From Bryum argenteum (taxonomy: Eukaryota; Streptophyta; Bryopsida; Bryales; Bryaceae): a stretch of DNA of 64,000 nt. The translations under genes and the position numbers were made by a program. Shown piece after piece: positions 1 through 10,177 of the stretch. Within the stretch, counting starts at the first letter, position 1. Each line of letters begins with the position of its first letter. The stretch lies in the NCBI GenBank assembly GCA_037043015.1, contig CM073321.1, positions 28,075,010 to 28,139,009 of the forward strand. The letters run 5' to 3'. The notes under the pieces were generated by a model that had not been told where the DNA came from, searched no databases, and worked only from the letters and a program-made list of their open reading frames with translations.

Positions 1-118
1 CTAATATGTTTTGTGCATATTTACTGTACTATAGGTACTGTTTGACTATCTTAGGTACACATGAGGGTGATTTGATTACAGAAGTTCTTAAGCCAAATTT
101 GCTTTCTTGTATGAGCAG

Positions 119-1053
119 GGCCACCTACATTGTCATGTGCTTTGAAGAAGGTGGCAACCCCAGCAGCATTACTCCCCCGCAAGCAATCACAGAACCAGCT
201 TGTAGTAGAGAAGCCAACACAATTTGCAATACCACAGCCACAACCACCTCAAGCAATCCAAAATTCCCCTCAGCCCCAAGGCATGTATAAGCCAGTTGTG
301 ATAAGAAGAACCCCCTCACTCACTCATGGTAGGATACGATGGAGAATTAATTTAGCTCTCGTTAAACTCTTACATGTTTTATAAGCCTTGTCTCTTTCAA
401 TTGATGCCATGTTTACTAATATGGATGACTGGTGTGTGGAGTTTTAGATCTTCTCAAAGGTATCGGACCCAACGACAGCCCAAATGGTTTCAATGGGGTG
501 GCTATGGCATCTTCTGAAGAGCACAAGGATTCTGAAGGCAAAGATCCTGAAGATGGAGGACAAGGGTCTCCCTCGTTGTTGGATGCGGTTGATCAGGGAA
601 AGCTAACGGTGAAGGTAGTGTGAAAGTTGAAGTTCCGCATATACAACTAACACCGGTTTCGAATTGTGGCTTTGTTACACCCGCCAAAATTCATGTTTCT
701 TCAGAAGACGTCGATGCTACCCTCTCACCTGCCACATACTTGACACCAGTATCAGTTTCAACCGTTGTCTTTCTTATGTGCTCAGAACATGTATCAGGGT
801 CGCCAACTATTTTATTTTAGAGCGCCAGACGGATCAAATGTCTCCACATTGTGTAGAAGACATGGACGTGAGTGAAGATTGCGATAGACGTCTCAATGGC
901 GTAAGGCAATCACTACCGGAGGATGTACCTCAGGTTGGTATCATGCACGTCGACAACACAGGGCCAGAAGGCCCCAGAAAGAAGATCAAAAAGATGGAAT
1001 CATTAGCACCTGCATCAAAGGCAATGGGCAAAAAGAAACTGGTAAAACGGTGA
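119..1053 (+). CDS. possible N-terminal exons of the SUVR-like gene
   Basis: Several exon-like stretches lie directly upstream of the SET gene on the same strand. One runs from an acceptor near 118 to a donor at about 328 and reads as a Pro/Gln-rich segment (KKVATPAALLPRKQ, then QPQPPQ repeats). Another, from about 450 to 616, is acidic (SSEEHKDSEGKDPEDGG). A third, from about 819 to 1051 after an ATTTTAG acceptor, is acidic then basic and ends in a lysine-rich stretch with KKIKK and GKKKLVKR, which would suit a nuclear localisation signal. They are low-complexity, as expected for the variable N-terminus of SUVR proteins, but I see no WIYLD or SRA domain. Joining them to the SET exons is inference from position and strand; exact exon borders are uncertain, and the middle stretch changes frame near 620. 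Confidence 0.35.
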
Positions 1054-1266
1054 CTTAGCCCCCTTTAGTGATTTGTATGTGATCCTTTAGCCTAGCTTCA
1101 TTTCAAGACATGTATTAGCGTAGCCATTTAAGATGTGACATGCATGCTAAGATTTGGGAGGAGTGTCATGTAAGATAACATCTTTCTTATCTTTTTGAGT
1201 TTATGAATATAGCATGTTCTCGACTTGTAACTTGTGTGTTTATAACCTTCTTTTCTATTTTGGCAG

Positions 1267-2462
1267 ATTCCTATGTTAAATGTGCATGATATATCTAATG
1301 GAACAGAACTTCATCCGATTCTACTATTTCGCCCCGTGGGTGGCCCATGCCCCATGCCGGCTTTCACATATGTAACCAAGAACATTATATCCCCACGGGT
1401 AATAATAAACCATGCCTTGGGAAGGAGTTGTACTTGTAGTGGACGAAATTGCTTGGATTTGCGAGGAGTTTGTGAGTGTGCAGCGAAGAATGGTGGCCAG
1501 TTTGCATATAGACGGGATGGACGATTGGCTCCTTTCATATTACAGCGAGTAAGTTGGCTTACTAATATTCCTTATGTTTGTTATCCATTTAAAATTTTAT
1601 TTCCAATTGGTAGTTCATATCGGCATGTTAGTGCCTTGCAGGTGGAACCTCAGATGGTATTCTGTGACCAAAGGCAGGGGTGTTACCTAACTGGGCTACT
1701 AGGACGCGGGAGAGCAGGTCATCAGAAGGAGTGCTACGGGCATATCCCCCGGGTTTTCATCTCTGAATGCAACTTCATTTGCCCTTGTGGCATTGACTGT
1801 GGGCATAGGGTTGTCCAACGCGGGATGAAGGTGAAACTGGGCGTGTTTTGGACCGGACTAAAGGGATGGGAGGACTTTTGAAGCATTTCCAAGTGGGACT
1901 TATCTATTTGAATATGTGGGTGAGGTGTGTAATAACGCAGAGCTGATCACAAGGGACAACCAACCACCCTTCCACGGAATATATACACTTGATACGAATG
2001 CTGACTGGAGGACCGTGACCGACACAGAGGCCTTGTGCATTGAAGGTATGTCTTACGGGAATGTGACAAGGTTTGTCAATCATAGATGTGAAGATGCCAA
2101 CTTGATCGACTTTCCTATCCGGATAGAGTCTGCCGACCCTCACATTTATCATGTTGCATTCTTCTTCAAGCGACCAATCTACGCTCCGGAAGAGCTTACA
2201 TGGGTAATAACACTTCTTTTCCATCCTATTTGTGTATTTCATGATCAGTTCTTGTATGTCAGCCTTTGAAACATATTGTGGGATGTTATGTTGAACCTTG
2301 CAGGACTATGGAAGTGCATTTTGGGAAGCAAAGGGTGGCCCTAGAACTTGTTCTTGTGGGAGCGCAAGATGTCGAGGTCGTGGAGTGGCTGCCAGCGCGT
2401 CACTGCGAAAGACGGCAAACATAAAACTAAGTCAAGGGATGACTTGTTGCAATGCAGCGTAG
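1267..2462 (+). CDS. SUVR-type SET-domain histone H3K9 methyltransferase, frame-broken
   Basis: Three exons (1267-1548, 1642-2203, 2304-2462) with GT-AG introns of 93 and 100 bp. Exon 1 carries a pre-SET region: a DIS.G.E start, then a cysteine cluster (SCTCSGRNC ... CECAAKNGG) and FAYRRDG. Exon 2 has the second Cys cluster (CPCGIDCGHRVVQRG), KGWE, then the SET core FEYVGEV, FVNHRCEDANL (the NH.C substrate/cofactor motif) and ELTW. Exon 3 completes ELTWDYG and gives the post-SET zinc triad CSCGSARCRGRG. 'GNVTRFVNHRCEDANLID' is the form typical of plant SUVR1/2/4 rather than SUVH proteins, and no SRA domain is seen. Such proteins methylate H3K9 in the nucleus. An indel near 1868-1876, between KGW and the next conserved block, shifts the frame, so as read the gene would be truncated just inside SET; an assembly error or a recent pseudogene are both possible. 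The first exon starts at a splice acceptor, so the true N-terminus is upstream. Confidence 0.8.
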
Positions 2463-3013
2463 GTATAGCCCTTGAGTTTGAAGTCTTGATGTATAGTATG
2501 CGGGGAGATATTCGCAAAGCTCCTGCCTTGTAGCATAAGTTAAGTCGATTGTAGCCTAAGTTAAGTCAAATGAGGATATGTGATACAATTACACTTCTGC
2601 GTGTATAGTTTTGTACTTAAGACGGGACGGGGTTACAACATGTACATTGTGGAGCAACTATGTGTATTAAACATTATAAGAATTTTGCTTGTACAACTTC
2701 CCAATTCTTGGTTTGCATTCCAGTAATGCTGCTCTTGGAATGGATATTTTTGAGAAAAGTCTACTTTCATATTTCCCTTGTACTGGCAGTGTACTAGTGT
2801 TACATTCAGCCTTAAGTAAACTTAATATTTTTGAGCAGCCCTTGGTATGATTTTGCGACCCCAAACTTAGCACTTTAACCTCGTTTCTCTTATCAGACTG
2901 GGTCTACAATCAAGAACGGAAGTGATTTTGTTTTTGATGCTACTGAAAATTACCTCTATAATTTCAAAAATGAACTTACAACTATGGAACCTCCAACTGA
3001 ACTCCTCCATAGC
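2463..3013. other. intergenic, no gene seen
   Basis: AT-rich spacer between the SET gene and the convergent minus-strand transposase-like remnant. No conserved frame or structured repeat was recognised. Confidence 0.5.
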
Positions 3014-3634
3014 TCAAGAATGGAAGTCCGATGACCACCACTGTAAGAGAGCCTCCTTCAGAACCTCTTCGGTCTCAGGCCGTAGCTTATATACAGGAGT
3101 GTCACTACTAACTGTGTGATCAGCCAATACTAAGGGGAATTTATAAGCACGCACTAAATGAGCATCCACATGTGCTATCTTAGACCTATCTAAAAACACA
3201 CATGTGTTGTGTCCCGTCCCATTCTTCTGATAGTAAGTGCCACAAAGCACATACTCCCTCCTTTGAAAATCTCCACCCCATGGACAAAGAAAACCTTTTT
3301 CAACTTGGAACTTAGCCTTCAGACATTGAAGGATATCGAAATCCACTCCTTCATCATTCCCCTCCTCAGCAGGTATCATGAAATTGTCCCCCACTTGGAC
3401 CAAATCACCATGTCTTTAACCAAGCCCACCATGAGACCAATTTGCTGGATCATCATTTGCTTCTATCTGTTGATGCACCGCTTTAGTATCGTTTGGCCTC
3501 AACCGTACAGGTCGCCATTGCCCCACATGGGAATGCTGCTCGCAATTGCTCCAATCCTGGTCTATGCAAGTAGCACAAAAACATGACAATTCTGGAACTA
3601 TTCGTAAAGTAGGGTCAGTCTGAGATGCTCCCAT
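3014..3634 (-). pseudogene. C-terminal part of transposase-like gene (minus)
   Basis: Two minus-strand frames, 3416-3634 and 3014-3403, follow the DDE-like fragment at 4.2-4.9 kb in order. The first is Cys/His-rich (FCATCIDQDWSNCEQ, then HVGQWRPVRL). The second (YVLCGTYYQKNGTGHN, then VDAHLVRAYKFPLVLADHTV) looks like the C-terminal domain of the same protein. I recognise the overall order from a widespread, poorly named family of repetitive eukaryotic proteins, not from a catalogued domain, and I assign no separate function. A frame change separates the two pieces. Confidence 0.4.
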
Positions 3635-4228
3635 TATAGAGTGAAGTTGCCTTCAGCAAGATATCAACTTACAACCCCAATCTGCACACCTATCCACATC
3701 AGCAATATCAATATGCCAAAATTCACGAGAAATGGGCACCACTTTGGATTGTTCATAAGAACTTAAGACACGATGTGAAAATCTTGATTTTAAGAAATCA
3801 ACACAATATTATGCATTTGATAACTCCTCCTCAGGGTGTTGAATTTGGTGCGTCCTAAGGGCCCTCTTCACCACAACCCCCGCTCCATTTCACTCACCTG
3901 AGCCAAGTTACAGTCAAGCCACACTTCAAGAAAATATTACATGGCAAAAATGCAAGATCTTCTAAAATAGGTACAAATGCATGTACATGAGCCTACCAAG
4001 AGTACCAGACTTTGTACTCATTCGTCGCCTTATCATTGTATAACACCCTTACCTATGTACGCAGCGTACCAAACTTTATACTCAAGGTAATATACAATTG
4101 TATAAGACACCCTATCACTTTTACACTGCGTACTAAGAAAGAACTCCAATAACAGCTGATAAGTACTACACCGTATATTTAGAGTATTAAAATGCCACAT
4201 ATTGTACAATTTCACTACTAACCCAGTC

Positions 4229-4920
4229 TTACACTGCCTTCAACAAATAGAATAAGCTAAACAACCACAAAATCATGAAAGAAAATATAATAAGGTGCTC
4301 ACCTTTGCCATGTCCAGTACCAAAATAGTTCCACCTCGTCGTGCAGCCAGTCAACTTCGGGTACCTAGCAACATAATACATAGCTTTTGCACCCTTGAAC
4401 TGGGCGGGGCAGCCATCGCTGTAGACCCAATGTTCAGAGGGTCTTAAACCTAATGCAAGCAACCAATTCCAATGCAAATACAAACAATGTTGCACAAACA
4501 AACTATAGTGTTTTTTATCATCGCTGGTATAGTAATGTGTGTGCTTAAGAATCCCACCGTCCTCACCATCTATCCCTAGAGGTATTCTATATTTCTATAC
4601 AAAGTAATATGAACAAGTATTGTAATACTTGTACTAAACCAATGCATAGACTGGACTTCATTTTGAATGGCAAACAAGTAATATTCCGCAAAGTCAATAT
4701 GCGAGATCAACACACCACAAGGAAGGTTATCCATCATCCTCCTACACTCAAAATCCTGCCAATTCGCCACAAAGTTGTGTGTGACCAAAGCACCTACCTT
4801 AGTCTTTAAGTATGCAACGAACTCACCCAATGAGGTTTCTTTAAAGACCTCTTGAATCCTTTTTTTTTCTTGCCCAGACTCCTTATCAACTCCAGATGTT
4901 AGTTTCTCAAACATTTCCAC
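4229..4920 (-). pseudogene. transposase-like catalytic-core fragment (minus)
   Basis: The minus frame from 4920 contains THNFVANWQDFECRR and then SHIDFAEYYLFAIQNEVQS followed by HW. After a frame change near 4585 it continues as YYTSDDKKHYSLFVQHCLYLHW, then WVYSDGCPAQFKGAK and FGTGHGKGEH. The order 'IDFAE.Y ... E.QS.HW ... SDD ... SDGC.AQFK ... GHGKGE' matches a repetitive protein family found in many eukaryotes that looks like an RNase H-fold transposase: acidic residues in IDFAE and SDGC, and a GHGKG block. Assignment of catalytic residues is inference. Frameshifts mean this copy is not functional as read. Confidence 0.5.
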
Positions 4921-4987
4921 TTCAATTTTTGGTCATCACACATGGACAACTCGTATGGACAAAAGTCCAATTTGGTGACCCCACAAT

Positions 4988-5392
4988 TCAAGCAACGACC
5001 ATCAAACAATCTAGGCGGTGCCACTTATCTAGATCTCTTTTTGCACACATACAAGCATTCCACATATCAGTTAAACTTTCATATACATGGGAAGGAGCTC
5101 CACATTTCTCACTATCTGGACCACATACTTGACAAGTACAATTACACTGCAATGAAGAATGTAACACCCTTTGGAGGTCTCTCAATGCATATAAGGCCTG
5201 TTTCATCATTCCCATCTCAACATGATAGATGCAGCAACATGTATTTTGGTCCTTCAAAGTTTTTACATACCAAGACTTTAAGCCTTCAAAAGCCCTTTGT
5301 TTGATTCTGCACTTAGGATGGGCATCTCTCAACCCCATAAAAAACCGAGTCAAAGGACAACAAGACCAATGAATTAGTACACAGTTGTACAT
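4988..5392 (-). pseudogene. cysteine-rich middle part of transposase-like gene (minus)
   Basis: A 134-residue minus frame between the N-terminal and catalytic parts of the same broken gene. It carries a Cys/His cluster (CCCIYHVEMGMM, then CNCTCQVCGPDSEKCG) and ends near a D-K-W-H-R-LDC segment, which could be a zinc-binding module. Neighbouring fragments on the same strand, in collinear order, suggest one gene of about 4 kb running from 7059 down to 3014. No function beyond membership of that gene is claimed. Confidence 0.4.
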
Positions 5393-6193
5393 AGATTTGG
5401 GTACCGAAGTTCAAAGTGAGGTACATATCGGGGAAGTAGACAGAATTGGTACAATTAAAGCAGAAAATTGTATACCGAAAGTTACTCAATTCGCATTGTT
5501 GAACTCATAGTACCTCCGGCGTACACATAACCCTGGAATTACAAAATATTGTACCTAGAGTAACTCAAAACGTACCATAAATCTCATAGTAACTACAATG
5601 TTTACAATACTTACAAATGAGGTATTCAATAATACTCTAGGTGCAATTTATAACTACCAATACAAACACAATATGTACCTAAGTGGCCCAGATTACTAAA
5701 ATAAAGTACAAGGCTAATTGAAAGGGACTTTTTAGTACACAATAGAGAGAGAAAATGTACAGTAGACATTCTAAACCTATAAGTTTGGATCCAAAACACA
5801 ATATTCTACTCATAGTGCACCTAAACACACTCCGGGTCTTTCAGCTACAAAATCAAAGTCCTCTGTTTATCTACTTAACAAAAAACAATAAAAATAGTAG
5901 CTTTTGTGCCTAATAGGCAGACCCTGAGCCCTACTTTGTACCGTAAACAAAGTCAACTTCCTACAAACACAACCAGTATACTTACAATTGCACTAGGTAA
6001 TCAGATAATGCTAAAATTATTTAAGAGTAGTACAATCCTCTATACAGAAAAATCCAACTTAGATGCTGCAGAGTCCTCTAAACACGTGATGCAATTGTAA
6101 GGTCCAAATGGCCAAAGCAGGACAGTTTTGAAACCCTACGATGAAACTCTACACCAAATTACTCCTTATCTACAACAACTGCAGAATCTTAAA
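5393..6193. repeat. GTAC-rich non-coding stretch (probable intron)
   Basis: Between two exon blocks of the minus-strand gene, the tetranucleotide palindrome GTAC occurs about a dozen times in 800 bp (roughly three expected by chance), for example as AGTACC, GTACCT and TGTACA. The same enrichment is seen at 3960-4230 and 7400-7800 and is low inside the coding blocks. Confidence 0.5.
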
Positions 6194-7059
6194 TTAAACC
6201 CTAGGCCAAGCAATCACAGAACTATAGTCCTCATTCACTGAATAGAACAGAAGCATTGGAATGTAGAAAGCCAGAAGGATGGGCACCTGAGTGTCTGTGA
6301 GGTAATGCGTCGCATGCATGACGTATTCACTTCTCTCAATCGGCTTTCGAGTGACATCTTTCTTGTTTGGACTAACTCGACTTCGTTGAGTCCACCACAA
6401 CTGCGCCTTCTCCTTTACGTAATTGGAAACTCCCCCACGTTTAACCATCTCCAGAAGTTGAAATCGGTTTGCGAGGTCTAACCCGATCCTCCTACCTACA
6501 GCTGCATAGATGTTCCGAGGATGCACTTGCAACACCCTCAAGAGTGCCCTCAACCCCGCACACCCTTCGCTAACGGCAGCATCAAGCAACGCCCCCTTCC
6601 TTGCCAAAAACACCTTCAAATTTGCGTTCTTAACAGATTGCAACTCAGTACAAAAACTCTCAATGAACACAAATGTGGATTTGGCTTCCTGGGGTCTTGG
6701 ATAATACTCGGGCAACATCGGCCAGACGGTGTTGTAATTGAGAAGCTTCTCAACTATCAGGCGCCTTGCATCTAGTGTAGGACACCTCTTAAATTTGTTA
6801 TTGATGTCACCTGCAAGTTTATTTGATATGCAAGAACATGACCGCTCCGTCATTCCCGTGGCGGCGTGGCCTCAAGACCTTCAGGCGTCTCCAACAGCAG
6901 CCGTGCAGCCTCCGCCTCTTCTGCCAACCTCGCACGCCTCCTCGCTTGGCGGATACGCGCTGCCTCATTTTGAAACACTCGCATCGCTTCAGCCTCTGCT
7001 GCAGCTACATCCCTAACTTGGGGTCCAGGCCGCAAATTACCTAGACGACGTTCTGCCAA
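6194..7059 (-). pseudogene. N-terminal part of transposase-like gene (minus)
   Basis: Two overlapping minus frames. From 7059 an Ala/Arg/Glu-rich helix-forming stretch (AAAEAEAMRVFQNEAARIRQ) ends at an ATGA overlap near 6850. The second frame (6853-6194) then gives a 219-residue segment with WPMLPEYYPRP, FLARKGALLDAAVS and a conserved block KAQLWWTQRSRVSPNKKDV followed by YVMHATHYLTDTQ. The 'W....SR.SPN.KDV' block sits N-terminal to the SDGC.QFK core in the same family, supporting a single gene on the minus strand running to 3014. The frame break at the ATGA overlap is probably a 1-nt indel. Confidence 0.45.
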
Positions 7060-8120
7060 TCAAGCGTTCCCCATCTTGTGATCTTCTAAAATTGTGCAGT
7101 AAACAGCTTCTCTCTGAAATCCACCGCAACATGTAGTAGTCGGGCAACAAAAATGATCAAGAGTAGCTCAAGTCACTACAAAGTACTAGCATTCACAGGA
7201 AGTCCCAAAATTTCTGTTGCAAATTTAGATCACCATCACGAAGCGGGGGAAGACTATGCGCTGCCAAATTGTTATGAAGATTGTGAAAATTGGCAGAATC
7301 CTAGGACGGTGGCTTGGAAAGCGACGGGAATTAACTAACTGCAGAGGCTACCAGAGACGCCTCTCAGTCGCCTTGATTAGAGTAAACAATTATTCTAAGG
7401 TTCGAAATGGTACTATGGGTACCAAATTGTACTAGTCAGGAGAATAGGAGATGTAACCAAAAGGATAAAATTACCGTGATTTCCAAATAATTGACTCTAT
7501 ATCCACATGCGGCAAGCCATTCGGAGAGGGGCTGGGAAAAAAAAAAATTAGGTTTGGGTCATTTTTCACTGAATTCCACCCTAAACCAATTTTAGCCCTT
7601 TGACCGTAAATATCACCTTGAGGGAAACAATTCTACCAACATGTTTAGTGTGCATTTGAAGACTTAATACATGTATTTACATAATTCATGTGCAAATTTG
7701 TACTACCCCCCTTTATGAAAGGTAAACTTTGTACTTTTATGTTTTTTTTGCAGACAGTAGTGTACTCTAAAAAAGGTGTAAAAGTACAAATATATAAGTG
7801 TTGCAATCATTTTCTATGGTGAAGTACAATGAATTCATAATATTCACAAGTAATGTTAATATTGCCGGTAATAAGATTAGTAATTTAGGGTTGGGGTCTA
7901 CTCTAAATAAGCCCCTAAAGTTGGCTACTCCCTGCAGAATGACACTGGGACATACTAAGTGTTCCACCCTAGCATGCTTTCGCCCTTCTAAAGTCACTCA
8001 TCCCACTTGCAGGAGGAAGCCACAATTTACTTAAGAAGCTACCTAAACAAGCTATGTAGTTGAACACTATGGAGGTCCATTCAGAAGTTAGTTTCGGGAC
8101 AAATGTGGCTATCGCAGGGG
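7060..8120. other. intergenic, GTAC-rich in part, no gene seen
   Basis: No coding frame with recognisable content. 7400-7440 contains three GTAC sites within about 30 bp, and 7700-7830 contains several more, continuing the pattern of the neighbouring minus-strand gene. Confidence 0.4.
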
Positions 8121-9840
8121 TGTCAAACCCTGTTTTTCCTGCACTTAGTTAACTTAGATCAGAATAATAGTTAGAAGTAGGAATGCGTAAGGAATAAAGG
8201 CCTATACATCAGCCTATCCGGGTAAAGACAGGATGAAGATGAGTTAGCTAGGAACCGACCTATCCAGGTACATGCTTGAGTCTAGAAGGCAGGATAAATA
8301 TAGGTGAATTTTTGAAACTTTTTTTTGCTTTTCCCGGATAAATTTAGCAGCTAGGGTCTAGTCAGGCCGGCCCGCACTCAGGCTGCTCAAGACCTGGACC
8401 AGGCCTAGTCCGGGGACGCTCAGCCCCAGACACAAATCCGGTCTAGACACCGCTTGGGCCGAGTAAGGACTTACCCGGGCACGGAAGCTTGGGTCGAGCC
8501 GCGTACGGAAACGCTGGCGGCGGCGCCGTCAGGCCCGGGCCTAACACGCTCGTGATAATGGCGCGTCGCCAAATGATGGTCCGTACCATTCCCTTCCTTA
8601 TCCACTTTAGCGCGGTAACGGCCATCTTACCGCCCTCTTTTTATCTCCCTCGTTTCCGTGCTCGCCGACTTCGTCACATCTAGCTGCTTGCACGCGCGAT
8701 CGGGCATTTCCACGCGTTTGTCCAGAACACCATAGCCAGGAGACAAGGTCCCTGAAGCAGCGCCCGTCGACAAAATGGCGCGCACGAGGAGCAAGATCAT
8801 CCAGATCAGCATTCTAGCACAAGTAGATGCTCGGGCACAGTTGGTCAAAAACCTCACGAGGTTGGAATGCGTGGGACTGTATTGGGTGGCCTAGGACATA
8901 GACGGCGCAAGGATTATTGAGGAGGGTGTCGCGAGACAAGACCCGCCACACTTTGCGGACAACCTAGTCCGATCAAAGCCGGAGTTCGGGGAGGAGAGCT
9001 ACTTGAGAGCTACCTACAACTTCCTGGATTTGCCCACGGGGTACCTCCAGGTGCGGAACGATGCGGTCCTAAGCGACATGTTCTACAATCCAGCCCACAA
9101 GCGCGATGGGTAGCGGATAGAGGACTGCAAAGGTGCCGGGAGACGCCGCCAGCAGAGGTTCCTGGCACCGATTCTCAACCCAGAGAAGCCGGCGTTTCTC
9201 ACCAATCAACTCCTGAAGGCAATCATGGAGTCTTACCAAGGCAGTAAAAGGATAGGATGGGGAATCATCTCGAGAAGGTGATTAACCGAGTTGTGCACAA
9301 GACCACGAGCAAGAAGGGTTGTTTCCTAACGCCTTTCTTGTACCACATGTACGCTCACTTTGAATGCCTCAATCTAGGGGAATTAACTCACCTTTGGTTG
9401 GCCAAGGAGAAGAGACGAGACCTCTTTCTGGGGGAAGCGATCCTGGTTGTTGGAGTTCTCGTAGTTGCCAGTATTCTCAACCCAGCATCGGCCCCAAAGC
9501 CGGAGCACGACTACCACCACCAAGGCCACCAGGACCGCCACTAGGATAGCAGGGATCTCGGAGGCTGGGCCGAGGAGCACGAGGGCTCGGAGCGCTACGA
9601 CCCGGTGCCGGAGCAATAGCCATCCCGAGGCTTAGGGAAGCAGCTCCAACACCGATGGCGGGAGAGATTACCCCACCCAGGGCGCCTTGGACTCAGAGGA
9701 TGGCGACCCGGAAGACGCCAGTACCAAGATCAACCTCCCGGAGTCTGGCCATATAGTCGGCAAAGGAGGATTCTCCAGGGACGTTACTTGGGCGTGAGCG
9801 TAGAGCGTAGAGCAAAGAATTTCAGATTGGAGAGCGGTGG
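8121..9840 (+). mobile_element. degenerate LTR-element fragment, copy 1
   Basis: The segment begins TGTCAAACCC, as does the well-bounded LTR element at 40736, and the first 400 bp share 'TAACT..', 'CCGGGTAA.GAC.GG' and GTC.GGCCGGCCCGC-like stretches with it. It contains the gag-like remnant at 8775. Near 9791 it carries a 23-nt motif starting GGCGTGAGCGTAG that recurs inverted at 46.46 kb. The right boundary is unclear and no target duplication was found. Confidence 0.5.
8775..9543 (+). pseudogene. gag-like / plant mobile protein remnant
   Basis: From ATG 8775 (MARTRSKIIQISI) one frame runs to about 9281 with internal stops at about 8893 and 9112, then shifts frame at about 9257 into EKVINRVVHKTTSKKGCFLT followed by PFLYHMYAHFECLNLGE. 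The second half resembles the domain that precedes polymerase-less regions in non-autonomous plant LTR elements (an 'IT..L...A.....' type block), but I cannot name the family firmly. It is surrounded by LTR-element sequence. Confidence 0.4.
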
Positions 9841-10177
9841 TTAGAACATTTTTTTAGAAAATTTTACTAAAAATATAAAAATTCTAAATTTATACCGAAT
9901 AATCCAAAGAATATTCGAATATTCTTGACTTATTACCGTGGATTTGGAACCCAAATCCGTGGAAATGAGGGAAAAAAATCCAAAATTTGGCAAACTTCAA
10001 CAACATCCGAAAGACATGGAGACACTTATGGTGTGATATGAGTCAAACAATTTTGTGGACATAGATACTAATATATTTTTTATAATGCTCAATTGCAAAA
10101 TATTGTCAAAAAACGTGTTAACTACTCAGTCTAGGGTTCAGGGCGAATAGGGAATATAGTGTGGAAAATCATGACAT
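9841..10177. other. AT-rich spacer with perfect 20-bp palindrome
   Basis: No gene seen. At 9907-9926 lies AAGAATATTCGAATATTCTT, a perfect palindrome, followed at about 9935-9962 by a GGATTTGG / CCAAATCC inverted repeat with a short loop. Confidence 0.5.

Noticed and set aside
8775-8800. H3-tail mimic in MARTRSK of the gag-like remnant
   Set aside because: Only A-R-T matches before diverging; within chance for a basic N-terminus.
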